This document shows, piece by piece, positions 25,466-33,848 of a stretch of 64,000 bases of DNA. Source of the DNA: JAJAZB01 sp964244295 (GTDB lineage Bacteria; Bacteroidota; Bacteroidia; Cytophagales; Spirosomataceae); the NCBI GenBank assembly GCA_964244295.1, contig CAXTIG010000021.1, positions 1 to 64,000 on the forward strand, written 5' to 3'. The position numbers and the translations under genes are program-made. Each line of letters opens with the position of its first letter. Position 1 is the stretch's first letter. The notes under the pieces were generated by a model, which worked only from the letters and a program-made list of their open reading frames with translations, was not told where the DNA came from and searched no databases.

Positions 25466-25544
25466 TGCTCAATTCTCAATGCTCAACGTTCAGTGAAATC
25501 ACTAATATTGAGCACTGAGCATTGAACATTGAGAATTGAGCATT
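25458..25544. repeat. Word-type inverted repeat (TTCAATGCTCAA word)
   Basis: Left arm 25458-25495 (words TTCAATGCTCAA, TTCTCAATGC) and right arm 25507-25544 form a long hairpin filling the gap between the glycosyltransferase stop and the dxr start. The dxr start codon lies inside the left arm. Confidence 0.88.
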
Positions 25545-25545
25545 T

Positions 25546-26724
25546 TCAAACAAGCGCCTCAAAAATAACCCGGGCGTATTCACTGGCCCGGTTCTGGGTG
25601 GCAAAGTTCCGCATTTGTTCGGGATTGCCAAGCGGGTCGGTTTCGAGAAACTCCACCAACGCCCCGGCAATGGCCGCCGGGCGGGTGGCATCGAGGGCCA
25701 GTCCGAGGCCGTGAGCACGCACCAACTGCCCCACCAGCCCGTAATCGGAAGCCAGCGCCGGGCGCTCGGCGGCGGCGGCCCGCACCAGCACGGCGCTGCC
25801 GCCGATGTGCCGCTGGTAGAGCGCCAAAATGCCGTCGGCGGCTTGAAAATACGCCTGGATTCGCTCGTCGGGCACGAAATCGTGGTGGCGGCGCACTTCC
25901 AGTCCGGGCAGTTCCGTCATTTTTTTCTCAAACGGTTCCTGACTTTTTTCCAGCGGTCCCACCAGCCAGAGCGTCAGCCGCTCACGGGTGGCTTGTGGCA
26001 GTTGGGCCAGGGCGGCGGCCAGCGGGCCGAGGCCCTTGCGGCTGTCGAGGTGGCCGAAAAGCAACAACGTTTTGCGGTCGGGTGGCAAGTCGGCGCGGAC
26101 TTGCAGCCGGATGGCGGTCGCTTCCTCGACGGGATACACCTGCACCGGGTCGGGCAGGGCCACGTAGCGCAGCCGGGGGGCAAAACGCCGCAGTGCGTCG
26201 AAGCAAAACGAGTCGCTACTGAACACCGTGTGCAGCCGCCGGTTGCGCAGGGCCAGCCGGAGCGTCGCTTTTTTCCGTAACTCCCGCAGCCGTTCGCGCC
26301 AACCCAACGGCGGGTGCCCCAGCGCCGGGTAGTGGAGCGTGGGCCGAAACAAAATGCCCGAAACGGGGCAATGCGGGCCTTTTTCGGTAAACAGCGCCAG
26401 TTGAAACTGGTCGAGGTACATCAGCAACACTTGGTCGGCGCTTTCGCGCCGGGCGTAGGCCACCATGAGCCGCCACTCCGCCGCCATCCGTTTCAGAAAG
26501 TTGGGAATCGCGGCCAGCGCGGCGCTTTCGTCGGGGCCGATGGGCCGGAGTTCCGCGCCGGGAATCCGGGCGGCGAGGGCGGCGATGTCGGGGTGTTTTT
26601 CGGGGAAATCCTGACTGACTACCGCCACGAGCCGCCCGTGGTCGGCGTCCCAGTAGCGAATCAGGTGCTGGAGGTAACCGGGATGGTGGCCGGTGGGGTT
26701 GAGGTCGAAGAGGAGGAGGGTCAC
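25546..26724 (-). CDS. Glycosyltransferase (GT4-like, GT-B fold)
   Basis: A 392-residue cytosolic or membrane-associated protein with a GT-B glycosyltransferase layout. The N-terminal Rossmann half begins LLLFDLNPTGHHPGYLQHL. The C-terminal half has LLFGHLDSRKGLGPLAAAL (about 215-235), FVPDERIQAYFQAADGILALY and the ALASDYGLVGQLV acceptor/nucleotide region. The classic E-x7-E motif is not clear. Donor and acceptor are unknown. It stands alone rather than in a polysaccharide cluster. Confidence 0.7.
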   Translation of the reverse strand: MTLLLFDLNPTGHHPGYLQHLIRYWDADHGRLVAVVSQDFPEKHPDIAALAARIPGAELRPIGPDESAALAAIPNFLKRMAAEWRLMVAYARRESADQVLLMYLDQFQLALFTEKGPHCPVSGILFRPTLHYPALGHPPLGWRERLRELRKKATLRLALRNRRLHTVFSSDSFCFDALRRFAPRLRYVALPDPVQVYPVEEATAIRLQVRADLPPDRKTLLLFGHLDSRKGLGPLAAALAQLPQATRERLTLWLVGPLEKSQEPFEKKMTELPGLEVRRHHDFVPDERIQAYFQAADGILALYQRHIGGSAVLVRAAAAERPALASDYGLVGQLVRAHGLGLALDATRPAAIAGALVEFLETDPLGNPEQMRNFATQNRASEYARVIFEALV

Positions 26725-26733
26725 GTGTGAAAG

Positions 26734-27000
26734 CTACTCGTACACCTCGCTACGGTGTCCAACCTGAGTCACAAAAACAGTCAAAATTTTATCTTCAATC
26801 GAATACATAATCCGGTAGTCTCCTGAACGAATCCGATACAAACTGGCGTACCCTTGAAGTTTCTTGCACCCTGGAGGCCGTGGGTTATCAGCAAGTTTAT
26901 GAATCGCCTGGAGAAGTACCGCCCGAATGTGGGCAGGGAGTTTATTTAATTTCTTCTCCGCTAACGTTTTAATCACCACGACGTAACTGCGTTTCTCCAT
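26734..27000 (-). CDS. RelE family toxin
   Basis: An 88-residue RelE/ParE-fold protein: IKTLAEKKLNKLPAHIRAVL (helical hairpin), then KKLQGYASLYRIRSGDYRIMYSIED and VTQVGHRSEVYE, which carry the conserved Arg, Tyr and His residues of RelE mRNA endonucleases. All segments are intact. It lies 37 bases downstream of a small acidic gene, giving antitoxin-toxin order. This is the only visibly undamaged RelE/ParE module in the window. Confidence 0.88.
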   Translation of the reverse strand: MEKRSYVVVIKTLAEKKLNKLPAHIRAVLLQAIHKLADNPRPPGCKKLQGYASLYRIRSGDYRIMYSIEDKILTVFVTQVGHRSEVYE

Positions 27001-27037
27001 AAGTTTCGTGGGGAAATTGGTTTGACGACTAACCGAT

Positions 27038-27259
27038 TTAGGCGTTCAATTTCTCCTCCCCGCGCAGTTCTTCCTCAAATTCTTCAAAAGGACGCGTCGG
27101 GTCATTTTTGGTTAATTCAAAAACCAATATGTCCTCGATATCCTCAAAAACCTCGTTGACGTCCTGCCCCGACTGCTTGAGTTCCAGCAAGGCCTTGAAA
27201 TCAACGACCAATGCCGTGTTTTCCCCTTCGGAATTGGTTATGAATTGAATCACGTTCAT
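27038..27259 (-). CDS. Putative antitoxin of the RelE module
   Basis: A 73-residue very acidic protein (VEFxTNSEG-like start, DFKALLELKQSGQDVNEVFEDIED). It has no obvious DNA-binding domain. Position directly before relE, size and charge fit an antitoxin; sequence family was not recognised. It starts 29 bases from the end of the upstream GH3-type gene, so it may be part of that transcript. Confidence 0.6.
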   Translation of the reverse strand: MNVIQFITNSEGENTALVVDFKALLELKQSGQDVNEVFEDIEDILVFELTKNDPTRPFEEFEEELRGEEKLNA

Positions 27260-27288
27260 GGCTTGTGTTGTTTGAACAAAAATAACGA

Positions 27289-28788
27289 TTACCCGCTCAA
27301 TTTCCCCAACTCCCCCGCCACCCGCCTATCGTTCGCCAGCCGGGGCACCTTGTTCTGCCCGCCCAGCTTTCCCTGACTTTTCATGTAGTCGATAAACGCG
27401 TCCCGGCGCAGGGGCGTGAGTTTGAGCCGTTGGAGGATGCTTCCCGAAATCAGGTCGTCGTAGTACACGTTCAGATCGGTCAGGCGGTGGTCGAGGTCGG
27501 CGGCGAAGCGGGCTGGGTCACGGGGCGGCACGGCAAATTCCACCAGCCATTCGTGGTAGGGCAGGCCGCCTTCGGGCGGCGTTACCTGCGGGGCGACCGT
27601 AAATTCGACTACCTGGGTTTCGGGCTGGCGCTCGACGGCGTACTGCAGGGCTTGCTCGACTTCCTCGCCGATGACGTGCTCACCAAAAGCCGAAATAAAA
27701 TGCTTCACCCGCCCCGACACCACAATCCGGTAGGGATTCAGGCTGACAAATTTCACCGTATCGCCCAGCGAATAGCCCCACAGCCCCGCGTTGGTGTTGA
27801 GAAGTACCGCGTAGTTTTTGCCCAGATCCACCTCACCGATGCTGAGGCGACGGGGATTTTCCGAAAAGAATTCTTCGACCGGCACGAATTCGTAAAATAC
27901 TCCCTGGTTGAGCAGCAGCAGCAGTCCTTCGGCGGTTTGGGAATCCTGGTAGGCCAGAAAACCCTCCGAAGCCGGGTAGGTTTCGATGGAATCCACGCGC
28001 CGCCCGATGCTGTCGAAGAGCCGGGCGCGGTACGGCTCGAAGGCCACGCCGCCGTAGATGAACACCGAAAAATCGGGAAACACGGCTCCTACTTTTTTGC
28101 CCGTCCGGGTCTGAATTCGGTCGAAGTACATCTGCACCCAGGGCGGAATGCCCGAAATCAGGCCCATCGGCTGGGGCAGGGTTTCGTCGAGGATGCGGTC
28201 GAGTTTGGTTTCCCAATCCTCGATCGTGTTGGTTTCCCAACTCGGCAACTGGTTGCGGCGCAGGTAGGCGGGCACGAAGTGGTTGCTGATGCCGCTGAGC
28301 CGCCCGACGGGGATGCCATTTTTGACATCCAGCGCCGGGCTGCCCGAAAGAAAAATGAGTTTTTTATCCAGAAAATCGGCTTGGCCCGTTTCGTGAACAT
28401 AGCTCAGGGCCGCGTCGCGGGCACCGCTGAAGTGGAAGGGAGCCGACTCACGCGAAAGCGGGATGTACTTCACGCCCGACGTGGTGCCGGAAGTTTTAGC
28501 AAAATAAGCGGGCTTACCGGGCCAGAGCACGTCGGGTTCCCCGGCCTTGACGCGCTCGATGTAGGCCGTCAGGTCTTCGTAATCACGCAGGGGCACAGCC
28601 TGGCGAAACTCGGCGTGGGTGCGCACCTCGTCCAGGCGGTGGTCACGGCCAAAGGCGGTTTTTCGCCCCGCCTCCAGCAGTTTTTGTAACCAGAACTCCT
28701 GCGTTTCCACCGGCTTTTCCTCCCAGCGACGGCGGCGTTTAACGATAAAAGCGGCCAGCGGTTTGGCCAGAACGGAACGGATGCCCAT
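27289..28788 (-). CDS. GH3 auxin-responsive promoter family (acyl-adenylate) protein
   Basis: A 499-residue protein of the GH3 family, whose plant members adenylate and conjugate hormones such as jasmonate and auxin. The ATP motif AKTSGTTSGVKYIPLS, FIYGGVAFEPYRARL and YPASEGFLAYQ correspond to the ANL-superfamily motifs. Bacterial members occur widely in Bacteroidota; their acyl and amine substrates are unknown. There is no signal peptide. The Met at 28788 is preferred because the codons upstream run into a small palindromic repeat. Confidence 0.87.
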   Translation of the reverse strand: MGIRSVLAKPLAAFIVKRRRRWEEKPVETQEFWLQKLLEAGRKTAFGRDHRLDEVRTHAEFRQAVPLRDYEDLTAYIERVKAGEPDVLWPGKPAYFAKTSGTTSGVKYIPLSRESAPFHFSGARDAALSYVHETGQADFLDKKLIFLSGSPALDVKNGIPVGRLSGISNHFVPAYLRRNQLPSWETNTIEDWETKLDRILDETLPQPMGLISGIPPWVQMYFDRIQTRTGKKVGAVFPDFSVFIYGGVAFEPYRARLFDSIGRRVDSIETYPASEGFLAYQDSQTAEGLLLLLNQGVFYEFVPVEEFFSENPRRLSIGEVDLGKNYAVLLNTNAGLWGYSLGDTVKFVSLNPYRIVVSGRVKHFISAFGEHVIGEEVEQALQYAVERQPETQVVEFTVAPQVTPPEGGLPYHEWLVEFAVPPRDPARFAADLDHRLTDLNVYYDDLISGSILQRLKLTPLRRDAFIDYMKSQGKLGGQNKVPRLANDRRVAGELGKLSG

Positions 28789-28810
28789 GCCGCAAAAGTA
28801 GGTTTCTCGA

Positions 28811-28858
28811 CCGGATTTGTAATCCGGTCGCACCGAGTAGCGGATTTGTAATCCGCCA
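28811..28858. repeat. Small tandem palindromes (GGATTTGTAATCC)
   Basis: Two copies of CGGATTTGTAATCCG lie between the GH3-type gene and pdhB. A related element (CCCCGATTGCAAATCGGGG) lies at about 33525-33544. They are short dispersed hairpins of unknown role. Confidence 0.6.
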
Positions 28859-28886
28859 GCTAACTGGTTTTTCCCCGTTCGTGGGC

Positions 28887-28894
28887 TAATTTTG
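28887..28894 (+). promoter_or_regulatory. -7 box of pdhB
   Basis: TAATTTTG fits TAnnTTTG and lies 53 bases before the pdhB start. The -33 element is weak (CTGG, 19 bases upstream). Between box and start lies a direct repeat of the word ACGACTTAC. Confidence 0.5.
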
Positions 28895-28946
28895 ACCTAC
28901 TTTTTAAAGCCACTAACGACTTACACCTTTACGACTTACGACTGAG

Positions 28947-29930
28947 ATGCGCGAAATCCAATTCCGGGAGGCCCTCCGCGAGGCCATGAACGAAGAAATG
29001 CGGCGTGACCCGAGCGTGTACCTGATGGGCGAAGAAGTGGCCGAGTACAACGGCGCTTACAAAGTGAGCCAGGGAATGCTCGACGAATTTGGCCCGGAGC
29101 GGGTCATCGACACGCCCATCGCCGAGTTGGGCTTCGCGGGCATCGGCGTGGGTTCGGCCATGAACGGCCTGCGGCCCATCATCGAGTTCATGACCTTCAA
29201 TTTTTCGCTCGTCGCCATCGACCAGATCATCAACGGCGCGGCCAAAACGATGAGCATGTCGGGCGGGCAGTTTACGGCCCCCATCGTGTTTCGCGGGCCA
29301 ACGGGCAACGCCGGGCAGTTGTCCAGCCAGCACTCCTCCAACTTTGAAAACTGGTTTGCTAACACCCCCGGACTGAAGGTGGTCGTGCCCGCCAACCCCC
29401 ACGACGCGAAGGGCCTGCTCAAAACCGCCATCCGTGACAACGACCCGGTGATTTTCATGGAGTCGGAAGTGATGTACGGCGACAAAGGCCCCGTGCCCGA
29501 AGAAGAGTACCTGATTCCCATCGGCCAGGCCGTGGTGAAAAAAGAAGGCAAGGACGTGACCATCGTCACCTTCGGCAAAATGCTCAGTCGCGTGGTGATG
29601 CCCGCCGTCGAAGAACTGACCAAACAAGGCATCGACGCCGAAGTCATCGACCTGCGCTCGGTGCGGCCCATCGACTACGCCACCGTGGTGGCAAGCGTGA
29701 AGAAAACCAACCGCTGCGTGGTGGTGGAAGAAGCCAACCCACTGGCGGCCATTTCTTCCGAAATCGCCTACCACCTCCAACGTTTCGCCTTCGATTTTCT
29801 TGACGCGCCCGTGATTCGGGTGAATAGCCGCGACCTGCCGCTGCCCTACGCCCCGACGCTTATCGAAGAAATCCTGCCGAGCCAGAAACGGACGATCGAG
29901 GCGGTGAATGCGGTGCTGTACCGGAAGTGA
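28947..29930 (+). CDS. pdhB: Pyruvate dehydrogenase complex E1 component, beta subunit
   Basis: A 327-residue transketolase-like E1-beta subunit (MREIQFREALREAMNEEM; GEEVAEYNGAYKVSQGM; DTPIAELGFAGIGVGSAM; a C-terminal transketolase domain with VIDLRSVRPID). It pairs with E1-alpha to decarboxylate pyruvate with thiamine diphosphate. The alpha and E2 genes are not adjacent. Pyruvate specificity rather than branched-chain oxoacid is inferred from the closest motif pattern. A palindrome starts at its stop codon. Confidence 0.92.
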   Translation: MREIQFREALREAMNEEMRRDPSVYLMGEEVAEYNGAYKVSQGMLDEFGPERVIDTPIAELGFAGIGVGSAMNGLRPIIEFMTFNFSLVAIDQIINGAAKTMSMSGGQFTAPIVFRGPTGNAGQLSSQHSSNFENWFANTPGLKVVVPANPHDAKGLLKTAIRDNDPVIFMESEVMYGDKGPVPEEEYLIPIGQAVVKKEGKDVTIVTFGKMLSRVVMPAVEELTKQGIDAEVIDLRSVRPIDYATVVASVKKTNRCVVVEEANPLAAISSEIAYHLQRFAFDFLDAPVIRVNSRDLPLPYAPTLIEEILPSQKRTIEAVNAVLYRK

Positions 29931-30043
29931 TTCCCTGGCTGTCATCCCGAACGCAGTGAGGGATCTTTCGCGGCTGTCTTCCAGCTATTCGACTGGTAAC
30001 CGCGAAAGGTCCCTCACTGCGTTCGGGATGACAGCCAGGGAAT
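29930..30043. repeat. 44-bp-arm palindrome, family C copy 1
   Basis: Left arm 29930-29973 and right arm 30000-30043 pair with one mismatch around a 26-base loop. The core GTCATCCCGAACGCAGTGAG belongs to a widespread Bacteroidota repeat; a relative with the core TCATCCCGACGAAGGAGGGA lies at 58761-58895. Confidence 0.9.
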
Positions 30044-30146
30044 TAGAATTTTCACGAAAAAGCAACCGAATCCCTTGCAACGTATACGCAAATTTGCCAA
30101 CTTCGGCCCGCTTCAACCCCTATAACCCTACCCAATCATTTTCCCA

Positions 30147-30860
30147 ATGGCAAATCCCGCGTTTTCCGAAAAAACCTTCGAGAAGGTCGAGTACGTCATG
30201 GATGAACCCATGACCTTGCAGGGTACGCTCAACAAAGTCACCCTGTTGCTGCTGGTCACCGTGGGCGTGGCCGGGTTTACGTTCGTCAGCGCGCTGAGTG
30301 GGCAAGCCTGGGTAATTCCGTTGGGATTGGGCGGGGCGTTAGCGGGGCTGGGCATTGCCATCGCGCTGGCTTTCAAACCCCAGTGGGCGCCCTCGCTCGC
30401 GCCGGTGTACGCCGTACTCGAAGGGGCTTTCGTGGGCGTGATTTCGAGCGTGTTTGCCGAGTTTGCCTTTCCGGCGGCGGTGCTCACCTTCGGGGTGCTG
30501 GCGCTGATGCTGGTTGTGTACCGCACCGGCCTGATTCGGGTCACGCAGGGCTTCGTGCGGGGTGTGGTGGCGGCCACGGGCGCGGTGGCGCTGCTGTACC
30601 TGCTCACCTTCGCGCTGAGTTTTTTCAACATTCAAATGCCCTACATCCACGACAGCGGCCCCATCGGGATTATTTTCTCGCTGGTCGTCGTGGGGTTGGC
30701 GGCGATGAATCTGCTCCTCGATTTTCACCTCATCGAACAGGGCGTAGCCCAACGCGCCCCGCGCTACATGGAGTGGTACGCCGCCTTCGGCCTGCTCGTC
30801 ACCATCGTGTGGCTGTATTTAGAGATTTTGAAACTGCTGGCGAAACTGAACCGGCGGTAG
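30147..30860 (+). CDS. Bax inhibitor-1 (BI-1/YccA) family membrane protein
   Basis: A 237-residue inner-membrane protein with seven predicted helices and the BI-1 features: NPAF at the start, EGAFVGVISSVFAEF in the third helix and a C-terminal stretch with conserved acidic residues (LLLDFHLIEQG). Relatives act as pH-sensitive Ca2+ leak channels or FtsH-associated proteins. It is a stand-alone gene flanked by palindromes on both sides. Confidence 0.93.
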   Translation: MANPAFSEKTFEKVEYVMDEPMTLQGTLNKVTLLLLVTVGVAGFTFVSALSGQAWVIPLGLGGALAGLGIAIALAFKPQWAPSLAPVYAVLEGAFVGVISSVFAEFAFPAAVLTFGVLALMLVVYRTGLIRVTQGFVRGVVAATGAVALLYLLTFALSFFNIQMPYIHDSGPIGIIFSLVVVGLAAMNLLLDFHLIEQGVAQRAPRYMEWYAAFGLLVTIVWLYLEILKLLAKLNRR

Positions 30861-30863
30861 TTG

Positions 30864-30958
30864 TCTGAACCGCGATTGGCCCGGATTCAAGGATTTTCAG
30901 GATGGTTAATTTTTTATCATCCTGAAAATCCTTGAATCCGGGCCAATCGCGGTTCAGA
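30864..30958. repeat. 41-bp-arm perfect palindrome, family B copy 2
   Basis: Left arm 30864-30904 and right arm 30918-30958 are perfect complements with a 13-base loop. The core GATTGGCCCGGATTCAAGGA is shared with 22656-22744, but the loop sequence differs. It lies between convergent genes, and the stop codon of the metalloprotein gene (30954-30956) is inside the right arm. Confidence 0.92.
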
Positions 30959-31337
30959 TTTCAACCAACTCCACCGGCAACCCATCCGGGTCGGCCAGGA
31001 ACGTGAAGCGGCGACCTGTCCATTCGTCGGTCCGAATCGGCTCGGTTTCCACACCTTGCGCCGCCAAATTTTCGATGACTTCCTCCAGATTTTTTACGGA
31101 AAAGGCCAGGTGCCGCAAGCCGCAGGCTTCGGGGTGGCTGGGCCGGGCGGGCGGATTTGGGAAAGAAAATAATTCGATTTGGTAGGTGCCGTTCACGGCC
31201 AAATCCAGTTTCCAGGAATCGCGCTCGGCGCGGTACACTTCCCGCACGATTTCCAATCCTAAAATTTCGGTGTAAAATCGCTTCGACCGCTCGTAGTCGG
31301 CGGCGATGAGGGCGACGTGGTGAATGGCCTGGAGCAT
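30954..31337 (-). CDS. Glyoxalase I-like metalloprotein (SMU1112c/YaeR type)
   Basis: A 127-residue VOC-fold protein closely matching the YaeR/GloA2 family along its whole length (HHVALIAADYERSKRFYTEILG, YRAERDSWKLDL, ELFSFPNPPARPSHPEACGL, RFTFLADPDGLPVELVE). Metal ligands would be the His of HHVALI, Glu of IELFSF, His of RHLAF and Glu of VELVE. The function is uncertain. The start at 31337 lies three bases after the stop of the upstream unknown gene, so the two are probably co-transcribed. Confidence 0.9.
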   Translation of the reverse strand: MLQAIHHVALIAADYERSKRFYTEILGLEIVREVYRAERDSWKLDLAVNGTYQIELFSFPNPPARPSHPEACGLRHLAFSVKNLEEVIENLAAQGVETEPIRTDEWTGRRFTFLADPDGLPVELVEI

Positions 31338-31339
31338 GG

Positions 31340-32359
31340 TCAGAGAAGTTGAATGATTTCGGCGGTGAGGGTGGTTTCCGACACCTGGAACACCGCCAGA
31401 AACGGGGAGTCGCCCACGGGTTGGCCCGTCGTCGAATCGCTCAGGGCGGGGAGTTGTCGCCAGTTTTCTTCCAAAAAAGCCCCGATTCGTTCGGTTCCAA
31501 AGCCCTCGATGCCCCCGATGACGAAGGCCGTTCGTTGTTCCCCTAAGCGGATTTTGGCGAAAAGGGCGTAGTCTGTCCGGGCGTTGCGGTCGGGTCGGTA
31601 CACGCGCTGGTCGAGGTAAAGGCAATTTTCGGCGGGAACGATGCGAAGGGTTTCCGGCAGAAAATGCCGCGCCGTCAGCCAGGTGGTCAGTCGGTTGCCA
31701 AACAGCCCGATGACGATGAGCACCTGGTTGGTGGGTTTATTTTCAAGGAAGGATTCGATGGCTTCGCCCGCAACCGAACTGACGCTTACCTCCAGCCCGG
31801 CGTGGGCACGAAACAGGTCTTTCAAACGGCGCTCGGTGCGCACGTCCGTATCGGCCCCGAAGCTGAACGCGGGCAAAGCCGGGTCGCGCTCGCCGAAATT
31901 GTAACTGATGAGGGCGCAGGACACCCCCGTTTTTTCGTCGCAAGCAAACAGCCGCCGAAACGCGGTTCGGTTCGGTTCGACGGGTTGGCTCTCCGTAGTT
32001 TGAAGGTATTCCTTTGCCAATTCTACGAACGGTTCATAGTTCCGAAACTGCCCGAAGGCGGGATTGAGGCGCTGGCGAAAGTCGGCGAAGCGGGCAAGGG
32101 GCATTCGGAGCAGCGTTGCCACGTTGTCGAGGGTCTCCTCGCGGGCGTCGCGAAGGTACGATTTGTCGGTCTGGCAGTAGCGCGAAATTTGTTTGGCGGG
32201 CGCGGCATCGGCACCGGGGTTGTGGCGGGCGAGCAGTCGGCGCACGTCGGCCTCGGTGGGCGCGGACTTCCCGGTCCGGCGGCGCACCTCGTCGACGAGG
32301 TAGATCCCGAAACTGATTTTAGCGAGTTCGTAGGAAAGAGGCGAAACCGCTTTTTTCAT
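31340..32359 (-). CDS. Unknown two-domain cytoplasmic protein
   Basis: A 339-residue protein not assigned to a family. Residues about 1-110 are helical (SYELAKISFGIYLVDEVRRR, then KQISRYCQTDKSYLRDAREE and LDNVATLLRM) and resemble a DNA-binding or adaptor helical bundle. Residues about 125-339 look like an alpha/beta domain. A strand followed by a glycine-rich turn (QVLIVIGLFGNRLT, about 215-230) suggests a Rossmann-like ligand fold, with later strands NCLYLDQRVY and TAFVIGGIEGFG. It has no signal peptide or membrane span. It is divergent from the PhyH gene and coupled to the YaeR-like gene. Confidence 0.6.
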   Translation of the reverse strand: MKKAVSPLSYELAKISFGIYLVDEVRRRTGKSAPTEADVRRLLARHNPGADAAPAKQISRYCQTDKSYLRDAREETLDNVATLLRMPLARFADFRQRLNPAFGQFRNYEPFVELAKEYLQTTESQPVEPNRTAFRRLFACDEKTGVSCALISYNFGERDPALPAFSFGADTDVRTERRLKDLFRAHAGLEVSVSSVAGEAIESFLENKPTNQVLIVIGLFGNRLTTWLTARHFLPETLRIVPAENCLYLDQRVYRPDRNARTDYALFAKIRLGEQRTAFVIGGIEGFGTERIGAFLEENWRQLPALSDSTTGQPVGDSPFLAVFQVSETTLTAEIIQLL

Positions 32360-32447
32360 AAATTTATTTAAATCAAGGGGTTAGACGCGAAAAATTCAGT
32401 CTCGCCGAGCCTCTGCCAGACTTGGACGGACTTCGGTTTGGGTAGCG

Positions 32448-32455
32448 CAAAAGTA
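32448..32455 (-). promoter_or_regulatory. -7 box of the unknown two-domain gene
   Basis: On the minus strand this reads TACTTTTG, a perfect TAnnTTTG box, 89 bases before the start of the gene at 31340-32359. The -33 box is not clear. Confidence 0.45.
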
Positions 32456-32513
32456 CCAGCTACCATTGAATCACATTTCAACCACCCAACTTTTACGCAA
32501 AACCTCGACAACC

Positions 32514-33494
32514 ATGCAACACCAAGCCACGACGATGGCCCCCACCCCGGCAGCGGCGCTCCTCGACGACCTCAAAACCCCCGGTAACGCCTCCGTCGCC
32601 CGTCACGCCGCCCAACTCAACGACCGCTCCAACGGCGTTCCGCTCCGCGTGTTGAGCGAAGCCGATTGGAAATTTTGGCAGGAAAACGGCTACGTCATCC
32701 TCCACCACGCCGTGCCGCCGGAAAGCATCGAGCGGATGGTGAATTTGCTCTGGGAATTCGAGGAAAAAGCCCCCCACGACCCCGAAACCTGGTACGTGCC
32801 GCCGCGCCGGGAAATTCAGATGACCGAGTTGAAAAATACGGGCATGGTCGAACTCTACAACCACCCCTACCTCTGGGAAAACCGCCAGAACCCCCGCGTG
32901 TACGGGGCCTTCGTGGATTTGTGGGGGACGGAAAAGCTCTGGGTCACCATCGACCGGGCCAACCTCAACTTCCCCGTCCGGCCCGACCACGACTACAACG
33001 CCTTCATCCACTGGGACATCGACACCAGCCTCGACCCCCGGCCCATCAACCTGCAAGGCGTGCTCTCGCTGGTGGACACCGACGAAGACATGGGCGGCTT
33101 TCAGTGCATCCCCGAACTCTACCGCGATTTCGACCACTGGGTAAAAACCCAACCCGCCGACCGCAACCCCTTCCGCCCCGACTACACCGGCTACACGCCC
33201 ACGAAGGTGGTCACCAAAGCGGGCGACCTGGTGATCTGGAACTCGATGCAGCCGCACGGTATTCGCAAAAACACCTCGAACAAGCCCCGCCTGGCGCAGT
33301 ACATTTCGTTCAGCCCGGCGATGGAGGAGAACGAATCGCTCCGGCAATGGCGCATCGCCTCCTGGCGCGACCGCATCGCCCCCGAAGGCTACCCCTTCCC
33401 CGGCGACCCCCGCCGCTGGGAGCAGGTAAAGTACGGGAGGGCGGAATTGAGCGAGTTGGGGGAGAAGATCTTGGGGGTGAAACGTTGGGGGTAG
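32514..33494 (+). CDS. Phytanoyl-CoA dioxygenase (PhyH) family protein
   Basis: A 326-residue Fe(II)/2-oxoglutarate dioxygenase-like protein. The metal triad fits His166-x-Asp168 (FIHWDID) and His248 (MQPHGIRKN), with Arg251 a candidate 2-oxoglutarate ligand. DWKFWQENGYVILHHAVP at the N terminus is the typical PhyH opening. The family hydroxylates diverse small molecules; the substrate here is unknown. An in-frame ATG at 32466 would add 16 residues. The Met at 32514 is preferred, with moderate certainty. Confidence 0.87.
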   Translation: MQHQATTMAPTPAAALLDDLKTPGNASVARHAAQLNDRSNGVPLRVLSEADWKFWQENGYVILHHAVPPESIERMVNLLWEFEEKAPHDPETWYVPPRREIQMTELKNTGMVELYNHPYLWENRQNPRVYGAFVDLWGTEKLWVTIDRANLNFPVRPDHDYNAFIHWDIDTSLDPRPINLQGVLSLVDTDEDMGGFQCIPELYRDFDHWVKTQPADRNPFRPDYTGYTPTKVVTKAGDLVIWNSMQPHGIRKNTSNKPRLAQYISFSPAMEENESLRQWRIASWRDRIAPEGYPFPGDPRRWEQVKYGRAELSELGEKILGVKRWG

Positions 33495-33496
33495 GG

Positions 33497-33664
33497 ATGG
33501 CGTCAGAGACGCGAAACCTTGACCGCCCCGATTGCAAATCGGGGCGAGCGGGGGAATCTCAGAAATTGGGGATTTATTGGCTTGAACAATTCGGAACCGA
33601 CCACGAGGGATTCCAGAAGGGCATTATTCAAGTGACCATCAACCTGGGAAATCATGCACCTTAG
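33497..33664 (+). CDS. Possible small protein, 55 residues
   Basis: A short frame starting two bases after the PhyH stop. The first 20 codons cover a small palindrome (RPDCKSGRAG). The rest (GIYWLEQFGTDHEGFQKGII) has a plausible folded composition. Its stop overlaps the start of the next small frame, which suggests coupling. No family was recognised; it may instead be the 3' relic of a longer gene. Confidence 0.35.
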   Translation: MASETRNLDRPDCKSGRAGESQKLGIYWLEQFGTDHEGFQKGIIQVTINLGNHAP

Positions 33665-33827
33665 AGACATCGAAGCCAAGCGGGTCACGCTTCAAAAAGA
33701 CCGGGTGAAACGCACGGAAGAATTAATTGCTAAACTCCAGGTCAGTCAACAACAAACTCCTTCGGAGTCTCGGCAACTGATGCTGGAAAGTCTTGAATTC
33801 CGGCGGGACAAGTTGGAAGGAAAGTAA
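33654..33827 (+). CDS. Small charged helical protein, 57 residues
   Basis: Starts MHLRDIEAKRVTLQKDRVKR and ends LESLEFRRDKLEGK. It is highly charged and predicted as a helical hairpin. Start and stop overlap by 11 bases with the preceding small frame. A minus-strand terminator follows. No family was recognised; the helical pattern and coupling make it more likely a gene than chance. Confidence 0.5.
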   Translation: MHLRDIEAKRVTLQKDRVKRTEELIAKLQVSQQQTPSESRQLMLESLEFRRDKLEGK

Positions 33828-33848
33828 CCACGAGGCTGTACCGTTTCA

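Noticed and set aside
28811..28858. Possible tRNA or riboswitch from the repeated GGATTTGTAATCC stems
   Set aside because: The stems are short identical hairpins without a cloverleaf, acceptor end or T-loop sequence.
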